Source: an uncultured Rhodospirillales bacterium | Lineage (GTDB): Bacteria; Pseudomonadota; Alphaproteobacteria; Acetobacterales; Acetobacteraceae | Assembly (NCBI GenBank): GCA_903928895.1 | Contig: CAIYSR010000044.1 | Coordinates: 1-64,000, forward strand | Length of the DNA: 64,000 nt | Direction of reading: 5' to 3' | Part shown: piece by piece, positions 23,894 to 34,315 of the stretch | Layout: each line of letters begins with the position of its first letter | How positions within the stretch are numbered: position 1 is the first letter of the stretch | The notes under the pieces: generated by a model | Database searches by the model: none | Seen by the model: only the letters and a program-made list of their open reading frames with translations | What the model was told of the DNA's origin: nothing | Program-made: the position numbers and the translations under genes

Positions 23894-25474
23894 ATGCAAC
23901 GCCGTCGTTTCCTGGGGGCCGGGGCCGCGCTCGCCGCGGGCCTCGCCGCCCCTGCCGTCCAGGCCCAGAAATCCCGTCCGCTGCGCTTCATCCCGACATC
24001 GGATTTGTCTTCGCTCGATCCGCATTGGACGACGTCGCAGCCGCCGCAGACCCACGGGTATTATGTATTCGACACGTTGTATGGGGTGGACGCGAAACTG
24101 CGTCCGCGGCCGCAGATGGCGGAGGGGCATATTGTTTCCGATGACGGCAGGACATGGCTGATCCGGTTGCGGCCGGGCCTGCGGTTCCACGACGGCGAGC
24201 CGGTGCTGGCGCGGGATTGCGCGGCCAGCCTCAAGCGCTGGGCCGCGCGCGACGTATTCGGCCAGACCCTCGCCGCCTTCGTCGAGGAATGGGGCACGCA
24301 GGATGACCGCACCATCCGAATCCGCCTGAAGGCGCCGTTCCCGCTGCTGCCCAACGCGCTGGCCAAGCCGAATGGGATGATCGCGGCGATGATGCCGGAG
24401 CGGCTGGCGCGGACGGACCCGAATACGCAGGTGACGGAGATGGTGGGCTCCGGGCCGTACCGGTTCCTCAAGGACGAGTTCGTCCCGGGCGGGCGGGTCG
24501 CCTATACCCGCTTCGACCGCTACGTCCCGCGCGATGAGCCGGCGGAATGGACGTCCGGCGGCAAGCGGGCGCTGATCGAACGGGTGGAGTGGCACGTCAT
24601 GCCGGACCCCTCGACCGCCGCCGCCGCGTTGCAGAACGGCGAGGCCGACTGGTGGGAGCAATTGCAGCCCGACGTGGTGCCGTTGCTGCGCAAGCGCCGT
24701 GATCTCACCGTCGCCAACACCAATCCCATCGGCTACACCGGCGTCAGCCGTTTCAACCATCTGCATCCGCCGTTCGACAACGTCGCGGTCCGCCGCGCCG
24801 TGCTGCTGGGCACCAACCAGGCCGACTACATGGCGGCCGTCACCGGCAACGATCCCGATGTCTACCGGACATGCAAGGCCCTGTTTCCCTGCGGCACGCC
24901 ATACGGGCGCGAACTCGGCCAGGACCTGATCACCGGCGACCTCGATGCCGCCCGCGCGGCGCTGAAGGCGTCGGGCTACAGCGGTGCCAAGGTGGTGATC
25001 CTCAACCCGGCCGATGTGCCCTCCATCGCGCCGTTCGGCCATGTCACCTATGACTACTACAAGAAGCTCGGGCTCAACGTGGAGCTGGTGGATGCCGACT
25101 GGGGCTCCGTGATCCAGCGTCGCAACAGCCGCGCGGCGCCGGAACAGGGCGGCTGGTCGGTGTTCCATTCCTGGTGGATCGGCACCTCGATCCAGAACCC
25201 GGCCGTCAGTACCGTCATCCGCGGGCTCGGTCTCAAGGGCTGGGCCGGCTGGTATGCCAACGAGACGATCGAGAAGCTGACGGCGGAATGGCTGAGCGCC
25301 CCGGCAGAGGCGGACCAGGAACGCCTGGCCGACGCCATCCATCGCGAGGCCCTGGCCACCGTGCCCACGGTGACGCTCGGGCGGTTCTTCATCCTGACCG
25401 GCTATCGCAGGGAACTGACCGGGATGTTGGAGGGCACTTCGCCCTATCCGTGGAACCTGTCCTGGGGCGCGTGA
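23894..25474 (+). CDS. Orphan ABC transporter substrate-binding protein, Tat-exported
   Basis: 526-aa SBP family 5 protein. The N-terminus MQRRRFLGAGAALAAGLAAP has a twin-arginine motif (RRRFLG) and a cleavage site near VQAQ, so it is probably exported folded by the Tat route. Family features include LDPHWTTSQ, RFHDGEPVLARDCAASLKRW and VRRAVLLGTNQADYM. The ATG at 23894 follows an AGGAG by 8 bases. No permease or ATPase gene is adjacent, so it must share a transporter encoded elsewhere or be a stand-alone binder. The ligand is unknown. Confidence 0.88.
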   Translation: MQRRRFLGAGAALAAGLAAPAVQAQKSRPLRFIPTSDLSSLDPHWTTSQPPQTHGYYVFDTLYGVDAKLRPRPQMAEGHIVSDDGRTWLIRLRPGLRFHDGEPVLARDCAASLKRWAARDVFGQTLAAFVEEWGTQDDRTIRIRLKAPFPLLPNALAKPNGMIAAMMPERLARTDPNTQVTEMVGSGPYRFLKDEFVPGGRVAYTRFDRYVPRDEPAEWTSGGKRALIERVEWHVMPDPSTAAAALQNGEADWWEQLQPDVVPLLRKRRDLTVANTNPIGYTGVSRFNHLHPPFDNVAVRRAVLLGTNQADYMAAVTGNDPDVYRTCKALFPCGTPYGRELGQDLITGDLDAARAALKASGYSGAKVVILNPADVPSIAPFGHVTYDYYKKLGLNVELVDADWGSVIQRRNSRAAPEQGGWSVFHSWWIGTSIQNPAVSTVIRGLGLKGWAGWYANETIEKLTAEWLSAPAEADQERLADAIHREALATVPTVTLGRFFILTGYRRELTGMLEGTSPYPWNLSWGA

Positions 25475-25475
25475 G

Positions 25476-26666
25476 CTACGAGGCCGCGGCCCGGACGCGC
25501 TTCGTCTCGGTGCGAAGCTGGCCGCAGGCGGCGAGGATGTCGCGGCCGCGCGGCGCGCGCACCGGCGAGGAGAAGCCCGCATCCATCACGATCTGCGAGA
25601 ATTTGTTGATCGCGGCGTGGGTGCTGGTTTCGTAGGGGCTGCCCGGCCAGGGATTGAACGGGATAAGATTGACCTTGGCGGGCAGGCCGGTGATGAGGCG
25701 GACGAGTTCGCGGGCGTCCTCCGGGGAGTCGTTGAGGCCCTTGAGCATGACGTATTCGAACGTGATGCGGCGTGCGTTGCTGGCGGCGGGGTAGCGGCGG
25801 CAGGCGGCCATCAGCTCCCGGATCGGGTATTTGCGGTTGAGCGGCACGATCTCGTCGCGCAGATCGTCACGCACCGCGTGGAGCGAGACGGCGAGGTTGA
25901 CGCCGAGTTCGGTGCCGGCGCGGTCCATCATCGGCACGACGCCGGAGGTGGACAGAGTGATGCGGCGGCGCGAGATGCCGATGCCCTCTCCATCCATCAC
26001 GATACGCATCGCCTTCGCCACGTTGTCGTAGTTGTAGAGCGGCTCGCCCATGCCCATAAGCACGATGTTGGAGAGCAGCCGGGGCGATTCGCCACGCGGG
26101 CTGGGCCATTCGTTGTAGGAATCGCGGGCGCCCATGAATTGGCTGACGATTTCGGCGGCGCCGAGGTTGCGGACCAGGGTTTGCGTGCCGGTGTGACAGA
26201 AGCGGCAGGACAAGGTGCAGCCGACCTGGGATGAGATGCAGACAGCACCCCGATCCTCCTCGGGGATGTAGACGGTCTCGGCTTCCTGGCCGTCGCGGAA
26301 GCGGAAGAGGAATTTGCGGGTGTGATCGGTGCTGGTCTGCACGACGGCGGCTTCAGGGCGGCCGATGACGAAGTGTTCGGCGAGCTTGGCCTGGGTGGGT
26401 TTGGCGATGGTGGACATGCGGGCGAAGTCGGTGGCGCCCTGGTGGTAGATCCAATGCCAGACCTGTTTGGCGCGAAAGGCGGCCTCGCCGATGGCGGCGA
26501 GTTCGGCGGCGAGCTCCTCGCGCGAGAGGCCGACGAGGTCCTTGCGGCCGTCGGCCATGACGGCAGGAGGCGGGGCGAAGCGGGCGGTCTTGGCCAGGAT
26601 GCGGATGCGCTCGGCCTCCGTCAGCTCGGCGCCCGGCGCGGCAGTGCGTGGACCGGGGGCGTTCAC
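25476..26666 (-). CDS. rlmN: 23S rRNA/tRNA adenine-C2 methyltransferase RlmN
   Basis: Radical SAM enzyme methylating C2 of adenosine 2503 in 23S rRNA and A37 in some tRNAs (family knowledge). 396 aa. The cluster cysteines are in [12 protein letters not shown]; the [10 protein letters not shown] motif and the resolving Cys near the C-terminus (ILAACGQLR) are both present, so it should be functional. The start is a GTG at 26666 that overlaps the ialB stop (GTGA). The N-terminal accessory domain shows [18 protein letters not shown]. The ialB-rlmN pairing is common in Acetobacteraceae-like genomes. Confidence 0.93.
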   Translation of the reverse strand: MNAPGPRTAAPGAELTEAERIRILAKTARFAPPPAVMADGRKDLVGLSREELAAELAAIGEAAFRAKQVWHWIYHQGATDFARMSTIAKPTQAKLAEHFVIGRPEAAVVQTSTDHTRKFLFRFRDGQEAETVYIPEEDRGAVCISSQVGCTLSCRFCHTGTQTLVRNLGAAEIVSQFMGARDSYNEWPSPRGESPRLLSNIVLMGMGEPLYNYDNVAKAMRIVMDGEGIGISRRRITLSTSGVVPMMDRAGTELGVNLAVSLHAVRDDLRDEIVPLNRKYPIRELMAACRRYPAASNARRITFEYVMLKGLNDSPEDARELVRLITGLPAKVNLIPFNPWPGSPYETSTHAAINKFSQIVMDAGFSSPVRAPRGRDILAACGQLRTETKRVRAAAS

Positions 26667-27199
26667 TTCGGGGGGCACGCCTTGTTGATCGCTTCGTAGG
26701 CCTTGGCGAAGCCCCTGACGCTGAAGCTGTCGACGACCTCTTTCTTCTGTGGGTGCGGCGACTTCACGGTAACCTGGCGCGAGGTGGCGAGGGCGGCAAT
26801 GACGGCGTGGCCGTCGCGGGCGAAGGCCGAGCGCTTCGCGGTATAGAACTCGAACTTGGCCTTGTCCGACTGCACGGAGACCCCGGCATTGGCGGCGTAT
26901 TCGAAACCGGCGCTGAGCGAAACCGCGTCGCGCATCAGGACGCGCTGCGTCACCGTCAGGATGGCCTCGCCGCGGCCGGGGATCCTGGGCGTGGAACTGC
27001 GCGCCTTGGTGAAGGCGTAGCACACGGTCTGGCCGGCTTCGTCATAGGTGGCGGCCTGCCAGTCCTCGAAGGCCCCGATCGGCCTGGGGGCGGGGATGGC
27101 GGAGGCCGGCGGTTTGGCGGCCGGCTTCGGCTGCGCCAGCGCGGGCTGGAGGGCGAAGGGGAGGAGGCCGGCAAGGATCAGCATGGAGGGTGCGCGCAT
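26663..27199 (-). CDS. Invasion-associated locus B (IalB) family protein
   Basis: 178-aa exported protein. A signal peptide ([23 protein letters not shown]) is followed by a Pro/Lys/Ala-rich linker and the IalB domain with [18 protein letters not shown] and the C-terminal CPPK. The two cysteines, one near each end of the domain, may form a disulfide. Named after a Bartonella invasion locus, but widespread in free-living alphaproteobacteria, where its role is unknown. The ATG at 27199 gives the signal peptide; the stop overlaps the rlmN start. Confidence 0.85.
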   Translation of the reverse strand: MRAPSMLILAGLLPFALQPALAQPKPAAKPPASAIPAPRPIGAFEDWQAATYDEAGQTVCYAFTKARSSTPRIPGRGEAILTVTQRVLMRDAVSLSAGFEYAANAGVSVQSDKAKFEFYTAKRSAFARDGHAVIAALATSRQVTVKSPHPQKKEVVDSFSVRGFAKAYEAINKACPPK

Positions 27200-27296
27200 G
27201 GCCAAGACATACGGATCGGATTGTGGCGGAACAAGCGTTGCCTGCTCATAGCAGCCGCCGTTGGCGATTGGCGATAGGCGCGACCGGGGCCGGCCC

Positions 27297-27746
27297 TCAC
27301 CTGAGGCGGTCGAGGTTCGCCCGCAGGGCGTGCAGGGTCGTCTCGGCCTGGGCAAGCGCCGCGGGGTCGATGCCCTGCGTGGCGGCGGCGAGGAAGATTT
27401 CGCGGTCGGCGGCGATGCGCAGGGTGCGCGCGGTGCCGGGTTCGGTCAGCGCGACCAGGCTTTGGCGGTGGTCGCGCGGGTCGGGGCGGCGGGCGACGTC
27501 CCCGGAATCGACAAAGTCACGGATGATGCGGGAGATCGCGGCGGGGTCGATCAGGGTCAGGTCGGTCAGGCGGTGCTGCGGCATTTCACCGTGGCGGCGC
27601 AGCACATCGAGCACCCGCCAGCGCGCGAGATGGATGCCGGTGCTTTTCTCGAAGGCCGCGAGCGCCACGACATAGGCGCGGATCAGGGACGGCATGACGC
27701 CGCGCACCTCGGCCAAAGCATCCGATGTTCGCTCACGATTGGGCAT
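27297..27746 (-). CDS. MarR family transcriptional regulator
   Basis: 149-aa winged-helix regulator. The fold is visible from RWRVLDVLRRHGEMPQHRLT through the recognition helix DPAAISRIIRDFVDSGDV and the wing RRPDPRDHRQSLVALT. It has no cysteine, so the ligand is more likely a phenolic or similar small molecule than an oxidant (inference). It stands alone on the minus strand between ialB and the RNA methylase gene; its target cannot be assigned. Confidence 0.87.
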   Translation of the reverse strand: MPNRERTSDALAEVRGVMPSLIRAYVVALAAFEKSTGIHLARWRVLDVLRRHGEMPQHRLTDLTLIDPAAISRIIRDFVDSGDVARRPDPRDHRQSLVALTEPGTARTLRIAADREIFLAAATQGIDPAALAQAETTLHALRANLDRLR

Positions 27747-27812
27747 GGCCGGAACGTGGCATACCGGGGGACCGCCGCAAGAGCCGCCGAGTACACGACT
27801 CCGCGAGGCGGC

Positions 27813-28370
27813 TCAGCCTTCCTCCAGCCAGGCGGGGCGGTGACGGCGGAAGACCGGATTGCCGTGGCCGGCTTGCGCGGGGTCGGGCGACCCGCCGCCG
27901 CTCATCACCGGGCGGTCCGCGAACCGGCCGTGCTGGAGCAGGCGGTCATACAGCACCAGCGCGCCGGCAACGGCAAGGTTGAGCGAGAAGCGGGTCGGGA
28001 TGCGAACCACGTGCTGGCACCGTGCCATCATCGCCGGCGACAGGCTCGATCGCTCCGGACCCAGGACATAGGCGGCATTGAGGGGGTGTCGGAAGCTGGG
28101 CAGCAGGGCAGCGTCCTCGGTGATCTCGATGCCGACGAGGGCGCAGCCCTTGGGCAGAGCTAGGGATGCCGCATCGGTGAAGCGCCACAGCGGGACGTGT
28201 CTTGCCGTGTCCGAGGTGTCGGCGAGGCGGGCGGCGTGGGCGTCGAAGCCGGGGGCGACGGTAAAGCAGAAGGCGGCGCCGAAGGCGTGGGCGGTGCGCA
28301 GCAGGGCGCCCACATTGGCCGATTTCGAGACGCCCTCGACTCCGATGCCGAAATAGCCGCGGGTCAGCAT
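27813..28370 (-). CDS. SpoU/TrmH family RNA 2'-O-methyltransferase
   Basis: 185-aa SPOUT-fold enzyme methylating a ribose 2'-OH in tRNA or rRNA. The motifs run SKSANVGALLRTA (motif 1), VLGPERSSLS (motif 2) and RFSLNLAVAGALVLYD (motif 3, forming the knot and SAM pocket). The usual motif 3 Asn (SLNLAVA) is intact. A basic C-terminal tail (PVFRRHRPAW) could contact RNA. It starts 7 bp after the stop of the M20 gene and may be co-transcribed. Exact target not determinable. Confidence 0.87.
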   Translation of the reverse strand: MLTRGYFGIGVEGVSKSANVGALLRTAHAFGAAFCFTVAPGFDAHAARLADTSDTARHVPLWRFTDAASLALPKGCALVGIEITEDAALLPSFRHPLNAAYVLGPERSSLSPAMMARCQHVVRIPTRFSLNLAVAGALVLYDRLLQHGRFADRPVMSGGGSPDPAQAGHGNPVFRRHRPAWLEEG

Positions 28371-28377
28371 CGGGGGC

Positions 28378-29766
28378 TCAGCCCGGCGTGTACTCGCCGA
28401 GATCCCACCAGATGCCGGTGAAGGCGGCGATGCCTTCGCGCGCGGGCTTGATCAGGAAATGTTCGTTCGGCCCATGCTGCTTGCAGCCGTTGTAGCTGTG
28501 CGGAATCCAGATCAGGGGCACATGCAGATGGTCGACGAACACGTCGCCCGGCAACCCGCCGCCGCTGTTGGGAATGACCTGGACGCGGCGGCCCAGGGTT
28601 TGCTCCATCGAGGCCAGGGTGAAGCGAACCCATGGATCATCGGGGCTGGTCCGGCTGGCGGGCATGCGGATGCCGGCGTTCTCGATGCGGATTTCGGGGA
28701 AGCCGGTGGCATCGAGATGGGCGCGCAGGGCGGCTTCGAATTTCGCCGGGTCGCTGTCCACGGTGTAGCGGATTTGGCAGTGGGCGCGGGCGTTGGGGGC
28801 GACGGCGTTGACCGGGTTTTCCGGGCGGCCGGAGACCATGGCCAGCACGATGAAGCTGGTCCAGCCGAAGACTTTTTCGGCCGCGGTGAAGCCGGGTTCG
28901 CCCCACGTGGGGTCAATGGTGGCGGAGGCTTCGGATTGCAGTTCGAGGCCGGCGAGCGCGCCGCGGACGGCGGCCGGCATGCCGTTGGCGGGGAGCCAGT
29001 CGCGCACCAGAATCTTCCCGTTGCGGTCGGCGATGGCGCCGATGGCGTGGGCCATGACGATGGCGGGGTCGGTGGTCATGCCGCCCCAGTTGCCGGAATG
29101 CACGCCGCCGGGGCGGACATCGAGCACCAGGTCGAAGTGGAAGGTGCCACGGGTGCCGGTGGAGAGGGTGGGAATATCGGGGGCGACGCGGGGGCCGTCG
29201 GAGGCGATCAGGGCGTCGGCCTTGAGCGACCCGGCGTGCTCGGCGATGAATTCGCGCAGGCCGATCGAGCCGCGCTCCTCGCAGGTCTCGATGACGAGCT
29301 TGACGTTGAAGCCGAGTTTGCCGTCGCGCGCGGCGAGGACGTGTTCGAGAGCGGTCAGGTTGAGGGCGTGCTGGCCCTTGTTGTCCGCGGTGCCACGGCC
29401 ATACCAGCGATCGGGCTGTTCGACCAGGGTCCAGGGGGTGAGGCCCTCGTCCCACTGGTCCTCCAGGCCGCGCACGGTGTCGCCGTGTCCGTAGGTCAGG
29501 ATGGTGGGGCGGGTGGGGTCCTCGATGCGTTCGGCGGTGAGGATGGGGCCGAAGCCGTCCCGGGGATTGGGGTGGATATGCACGGTGAAGCCCATGCGCT
29601 CGATCCAGGGGGCGATGCCGTCCTGGAGGTATTTCCACACGTCGGCGTCGTGGCCCGGGTCCTGCGAGGTGGAGCGGATCGCCACCAGATCGGCGAGCCG
29701 GTCGCGGAAGCGGCCGTCGTCGAAGAAATCGAGGGCGGCGGCTATCGTGCTGGCGCGATCTTGCAT
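28378..29766 (-). CDS. M20 family metallopeptidase
   Basis: 462-aa cytosolic two-zinc hydrolase cleaving a dipeptide, N-acyl amino acid or similar amide. Zinc ligands and catalytic residues are visible: YGHGDTV (His and catalytic Asp), TADNKGQHA (bridging Asp) and ETCEERGS (general-base Glu plus metal Glu), with a C-terminal His in NEHFLIKPA. The lid/dimerisation domain lies in the middle (HFDLVLDVRPGGVHSG). The closest family layout is the dipeptidase/ArgE-DapE group without signal peptide. Substrate unknown. Confidence 0.88.
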   Translation of the reverse strand: MQDRASTIAAALDFFDDGRFRDRLADLVAIRSTSQDPGHDADVWKYLQDGIAPWIERMGFTVHIHPNPRDGFGPILTAERIEDPTRPTILTYGHGDTVRGLEDQWDEGLTPWTLVEQPDRWYGRGTADNKGQHALNLTALEHVLAARDGKLGFNVKLVIETCEERGSIGLREFIAEHAGSLKADALIASDGPRVAPDIPTLSTGTRGTFHFDLVLDVRPGGVHSGNWGGMTTDPAIVMAHAIGAIADRNGKILVRDWLPANGMPAAVRGALAGLELQSEASATIDPTWGEPGFTAAEKVFGWTSFIVLAMVSGRPENPVNAVAPNARAHCQIRYTVDSDPAKFEAALRAHLDATGFPEIRIENAGIRMPASRTSPDDPWVRFTLASMEQTLGRRVQVIPNSGGGLPGDVFVDHLHVPLIWIPHSYNGCKQHGPNEHFLIKPAREGIAAFTGIWWDLGEYTPG

Positions 29767-29787
29767 CCGGGTCTCCTGTGCGTCACC

Positions 29788-29813
29788 GGGTGGGATGCAC
29801 GGGCACCCCACCC
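29788..29813 (-). repeat. REP-like palindrome
   Basis: Arms GGGTGGGATGC and GCACCCCACCC around a 4-base loop, one G-U type mismatch. On the minus strand it closely matches the REP hairpins at 51877 and 52543 but lacks the GTAG foot. It lies between the NIPSNAP and M20 genes. Confidence 0.6.
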
Positions 29814-29822
29814 TTGTCGACC

Positions 29823-30143
29823 TTATTGAACCGCCGAGAAGCCGGTCGGGCGGGTGATCCGGTTTTCCATCTTCACCAGGCAATCGGCCTTGGCCACCGC
29901 GGCGAGATAGGCGCCCCAGGCAGGGTCGGCGGCCATCGCATTGCGGCGGGCCTCGCGGTCGGCCTGGTTCTCGTAGCCCCAGATATGCACGACCGTGTTG
30001 AGCTCGCCCTCGATGGTGGTGAACCAGCCGAGATTGCGGCCGAGATATTTGGCCTGGAGCGGCCAAGCCAACTCCTCGTAGATCTTGACGAACTCGCCCA
30101 TCTTGTTGGGCTTGCAGGTGTAGATGCGGACATCGGCGATCAT
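29823..30143 (-). CDS. NIPSNAP family protein
   Basis: 106-aa single-domain dimeric alpha/beta-barrel (ferredoxin-like) protein. The N-terminus MIADVRIYTCKPNKMGEFVK and GRNLGWFTTIEGELNTVVHI are typical of bacterial NIPSNAP proteins, and the conserved WGYENQADREARR follows. No catalytic residues are known for the family; bacterial members often accompany catabolic genes. It precedes the M20 peptidase with a 56-bp gap containing a REP hairpin. Confidence 0.85.
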   Translation of the reverse strand: MIADVRIYTCKPNKMGEFVKIYEELAWPLQAKYLGRNLGWFTTIEGELNTVVHIWGYENQADREARRNAMAADPAWGAYLAAVAKADCLVKMENRITRPTGFSAVQ

Positions 30144-30299
30144 TTGGCGCCTCCCTCTGGCGTATGGCGGATAGGCCGGCGGCGCCGGCGCGCGACCCTA
30201 GCCCCGTGCGGCGCGAACGAAAAGACACCTGCGCTGCGCCACGAAAAGGCGCCGGGCACGTCTTGACGACATGGAGGGGATGCGCCATTTGCGCAATCA

Positions 30300-30314
30300 G
30301 GACTGTTCAGGTCC
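30300..30314 (+). promoter_or_regulatory. Possible operator before the suf regulator
   Basis: GGAC-N7-GTCC inverted repeat 17 bp upstream of the Rrf2 gene. A TTGACG at 30263 could be the -35 box. Position and symmetry suit autoregulation by an Rrf2 protein, but it does not match a known consensus closely. Confidence 0.3.
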
Positions 30315-30331
30315 GATTAGGGTGCGGGTGC

Positions 30332-30796
30332 ATGTTGAGGCTCTCCAAACTGACCGATTATGCGGTCGTCGTGCTGATCCGGCTGGGCGATTGCCTGCGC
30401 GCCGGGGAGGAGTGCGTGCAGACCTCGCCCGGAATCGCGGCGGCGACCGGCGTGCCGGAGCCGACCGTGGCCAAGGTGCTGAAGGCGCTGGCGTCTGCAT
30501 CGCTGGTGGTGTCTCAGCGCGGGGCACGGGGCGGTTACCGGCTGTCGCGCCCGCTCGGTGCGATGACGGTGGCCGATGTGATCGGGGCGATCGACGGGCC
30601 GATCGCGCTGACCGCCTGCGTCGAGGGCGGCGGCTGCGATGTTGGCGGGCTCTGCGCCGTCAAGGGGCGGTGGGACCTCGTGAACGATGCCATTCGTGAT
30701 GCCCTGGCCAATATCACGCTGGCGGAAATGCAGGCGGCGTCCGTGCCGCCCGCCTTCCGCATTCCGGCCGCGCTCGGCGCGACCGCCGCCGAATAG
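30332..30796 (+). CDS. Rrf2 family regulator of SUF Fe-S assembly
   Basis: 154-aa winged-helix repressor binding an Fe-S cluster. The Rrf2 start [18 protein letters not shown] and wing [12 protein letters not shown] are clear; Cys96, Cys102 and Cys108 ([15 protein letters not shown]) match the cluster ligands of IscR/SufR-type regulators. It leads the suf operon, 8 bp before sufB, so it probably senses iron-sulfur status and controls the whole operon (family knowledge plus position). The ATG at 30332 gives the standard N-terminus. Confidence 0.9.
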   Translation: MLRLSKLTDYAVVVLIRLGDCLRAGEECVQTSPGIAAATGVPEPTVAKVLKALASASLVVSQRGARGGYRLSRPLGAMTVADVIGAIDGPIALTACVEGGGCDVGGLCAVKGRWDLVNDAIRDALANITLAEMQAASVPPAFRIPAALGATAAE

Positions 30797-30804
30797 GAGC
30801 CAAT

Positions 30805-32289
<1,485 letters not shown>

Positions 32290-32300
32290 AGGATCGTATT

Positions 32301-33050
32301 ATGCTCGAAATCAATAACCTGCGTGCCGGCATCGAAGACAAGGAGATCCTGAAAGGGATCGACCTGGTGGTGCCCACCGGCGAAGTCCATGCCATCATGG
32401 GTCCCAACGGCTCCGGCAAGTCGACGCTCTCCTATGTCCTTTCCGGCCGCGACGGCTACGAGGTGACCGGCGGCTCCGCCACCTTCGACGGCGCCGATCT
32501 GCTGGAGATGGAGCCCGAGGCGCGCGCCGCTTCCGGCCTGTTCCTCGCCTTCCAATATCCTGTCGAACTCCCCGGCGTGAACAACGCCAACTTCCTGCGC
32601 ACCGCGCTCAACGCCCAGCGCCGCGCCCGCGGCGAGGAGGAGTTGGACGCCGTGAAGTTCCTCAAACTCGCCCGCGCCGAAATCAAGCGCCTCTCGATGG
32701 CGGACGACATGCTCAAGCGCAACGTCAATGTCGGCTTCTCCGGCGGCGAAAAAAAGCGCAACGAAGTCCTCCAGATGGCCGTCCTGCGCCCGAAGCTCGC
32801 CATCCTCGATGAAACCGATTCGGGGCTCGACATCGATGCGCTGAAAATCGTGGCCGAGGGCGTGAACGCGCTGCGCGGCCCGGCATTCTCGGCACTGGTG
32901 ATCACGCATTACCAGCGGCTGCTCGACTATATCGTGCCCGATCGCGTCCACGTGCTCGCCGGCGGGCGAATCATCCGCTCCGGCGGGCCGGAACTGGCGC
33001 ATGAGCTGGAAGCCAACGGCTATGCCGCCGTGGTGGCGGAGGCGGCGTGA
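32301..33050 (+). CDS. sufC: Fe-S cluster assembly ATPase SufC
   Basis: 249-aa ABC-type ATPase that drives the SufB-SufD scaffold. Walker A is GPNGSGKST, the signature is FSGGEKKRNE (typical of SufC, GGE-KKR), Walker B is LAILDETDSGLD, and the switch His lies in VITHYQRL. No membrane partner, as expected for SufC. The stop overlaps the sufD start by 4 bases (GTGA). Confidence 0.96.
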   Translation: MLEINNLRAGIEDKEILKGIDLVVPTGEVHAIMGPNGSGKSTLSYVLSGRDGYEVTGGSATFDGADLLEMEPEARAASGLFLAFQYPVELPGVNNANFLRTALNAQRRARGEEELDAVKFLKLARAEIKRLSMADDMLKRNVNVGFSGGEKKRNEVLQMAVLRPKLAILDETDSGLDIDALKIVAEGVNALRGPAFSALVITHYQRLLDYIVPDRVHVLAGGRIIRSGGPELAHELEANGYAAVVAEAA

Positions 33051-34315
33051 ACGCCGTGTCCCAAACCTCGCTGCAGGCAAGCGCCCAGGGCTTCCTGGCG
33101 CGCTACGAAGGGCTCAGGCACCGCCTGGCCGGCGACACCGCCGCCCGTGAAGCGGGCGCTGCGGCCTTCACGCGGCACGGACTGCCCGGCCCGCGCGAGG
33201 AAGCCTGGCGCTACACCGGGCTGCGTCCGCTCGCCGAAATCGAATTCCACGAGCCGGTCGTCCTGCTCGCCGACGCGAGCGCCCAGTTCGCCGCCCTCGG
33301 CCTGCCCGACGGGCCCCGCCTGGTCTTCATCGACGGCCGTTTCCGCGCAGAGCTCTCGCGCCTGCCGGAAAACATCGCCATCACCACCGGTGCCCCGGCC
33401 TTCGGCCACCTCGCCGACAACTCCGAGAATCTGGTCGCGCTCAACACCATGCTCGCCGAGGACGGTGCCGCCATCGACGTCGCCCCCGGCGTCGATGCCG
33501 GCACCCTGCTGATCGTCAGCCTCGGGGCCGACGCCCACGGCAAGCCGGTCTCGTTCCATCCGCGCCACGCCATCCGCCTCGGCGCCGGCGCCTCCCTCAC
33601 CCTCGCCGAAATCAACGCCGGCACCGGCGTGTACTTCAACAACCCGGTCATCACCGCCGAAATCGCCGAGGACGCCACCCTGGTGCATCTGCGCGAGCAG
33701 CGCGAAGCCCCGGGCGCCTTCCACCTCTCCACCGTCTTCGCCGAGATCGCCGCCCGCGGCACCTATGACAGTTTCTCCCTCGCCCTCGGCGGCCGGCTCG
33801 CCCGTGTCCAGGTGCACGCGCGGCTGGCGGGCGAACATTCGATGGCCCATCTCAACGCTGCCCAGCTCCTCGGTGGGTCCCAGCACGCCGATTTCACCAC
33901 CGTCGTCCGCCACGACGCGCCCGCCACCGCCAGCCGCCAGACGGTGAAAAACGTGCTGACCGGCCGCTCCAAGGGCGTCTTCCAGGGCAAGATCGAAGTC
34001 GCCCGGATCGCCCAGAAAACCGACGGCTACCAGATGAACCAGACCCTGCTGCTCTCGCGCGACGCCGAGATCGACAGCAAGCCGCAGCTCGAAATCTACG
34101 CCGACGACGTCAAATGCAGCCACGGCTGCACCGTCGGCGAACTCGACGCCGACCAGCTGTTCTACCTGCGCAGCCGCGGTGTGCCGGAGCGCGAAGCCCG
34201 CAACATCCTGGTTCGCGCCTTCCTGTCCGAAGCGCTCGACCCGGTCACCCACGACGCGATGCGCGCCCACATGGAAGCCGCCATCGCCGCCTGGTGGGAA
34301 GAGGCGCCGACATGA
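33047..34315 (+). CDS. sufD: Fe-S cluster assembly protein SufD
   Basis: 422-aa partner of SufB. PREEAWRYTGLRPLAE near the N-terminus, KVKCSHG-like motif DDVKCSHGCTVGELDADQLF and YLRSRGVPEREARN at the C-terminus identify it. The GTG/ATG region at 33047 overlaps the sufC stop. SufD helps iron acquisition by the scaffold (family knowledge). The stop overlaps the sufS start by 4 bases, so sufC, D and S are likely translationally coupled. Confidence 0.95.
   Translation: MNAVSQTSLQASAQGFLARYEGLRHRLAGDTAAREAGAAAFTRHGLPGPREEAWRYTGLRPLAEIEFHEPVVLLADASAQFAALGLPDGPRLVFIDGRFRAELSRLPENIAITTGAPAFGHLADNSENLVALNTMLAEDGAAIDVAPGVDAGTLLIVSLGADAHGKPVSFHPRHAIRLGAGASLTLAEINAGTGVYFNNPVITAEIAEDATLVHLREQREAPGAFHLSTVFAEIAARGTYDSFSLALGGRLARVQVHARLAGEHSMAHLNAAQLLGGSQHADFTTVVRHDAPATASRQTVKNVLTGRSKGVFQGKIEVARIAQKTDGYQMNQTLLLSRDAEIDSKPQLEIYADDVKCSHGCTVGELDADQLFYLRSRGVPEREARNILVRAFLSEALDPVTHDAMRAHMEAAIAAWWEEAPT

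Noticed and set aside
23179-24144. Plus-strand frame spanning the intergenic region before the substrate-binding gene
   Set aside because: Composition is shadow-like, it crosses two repeats and has no recognisable domain.
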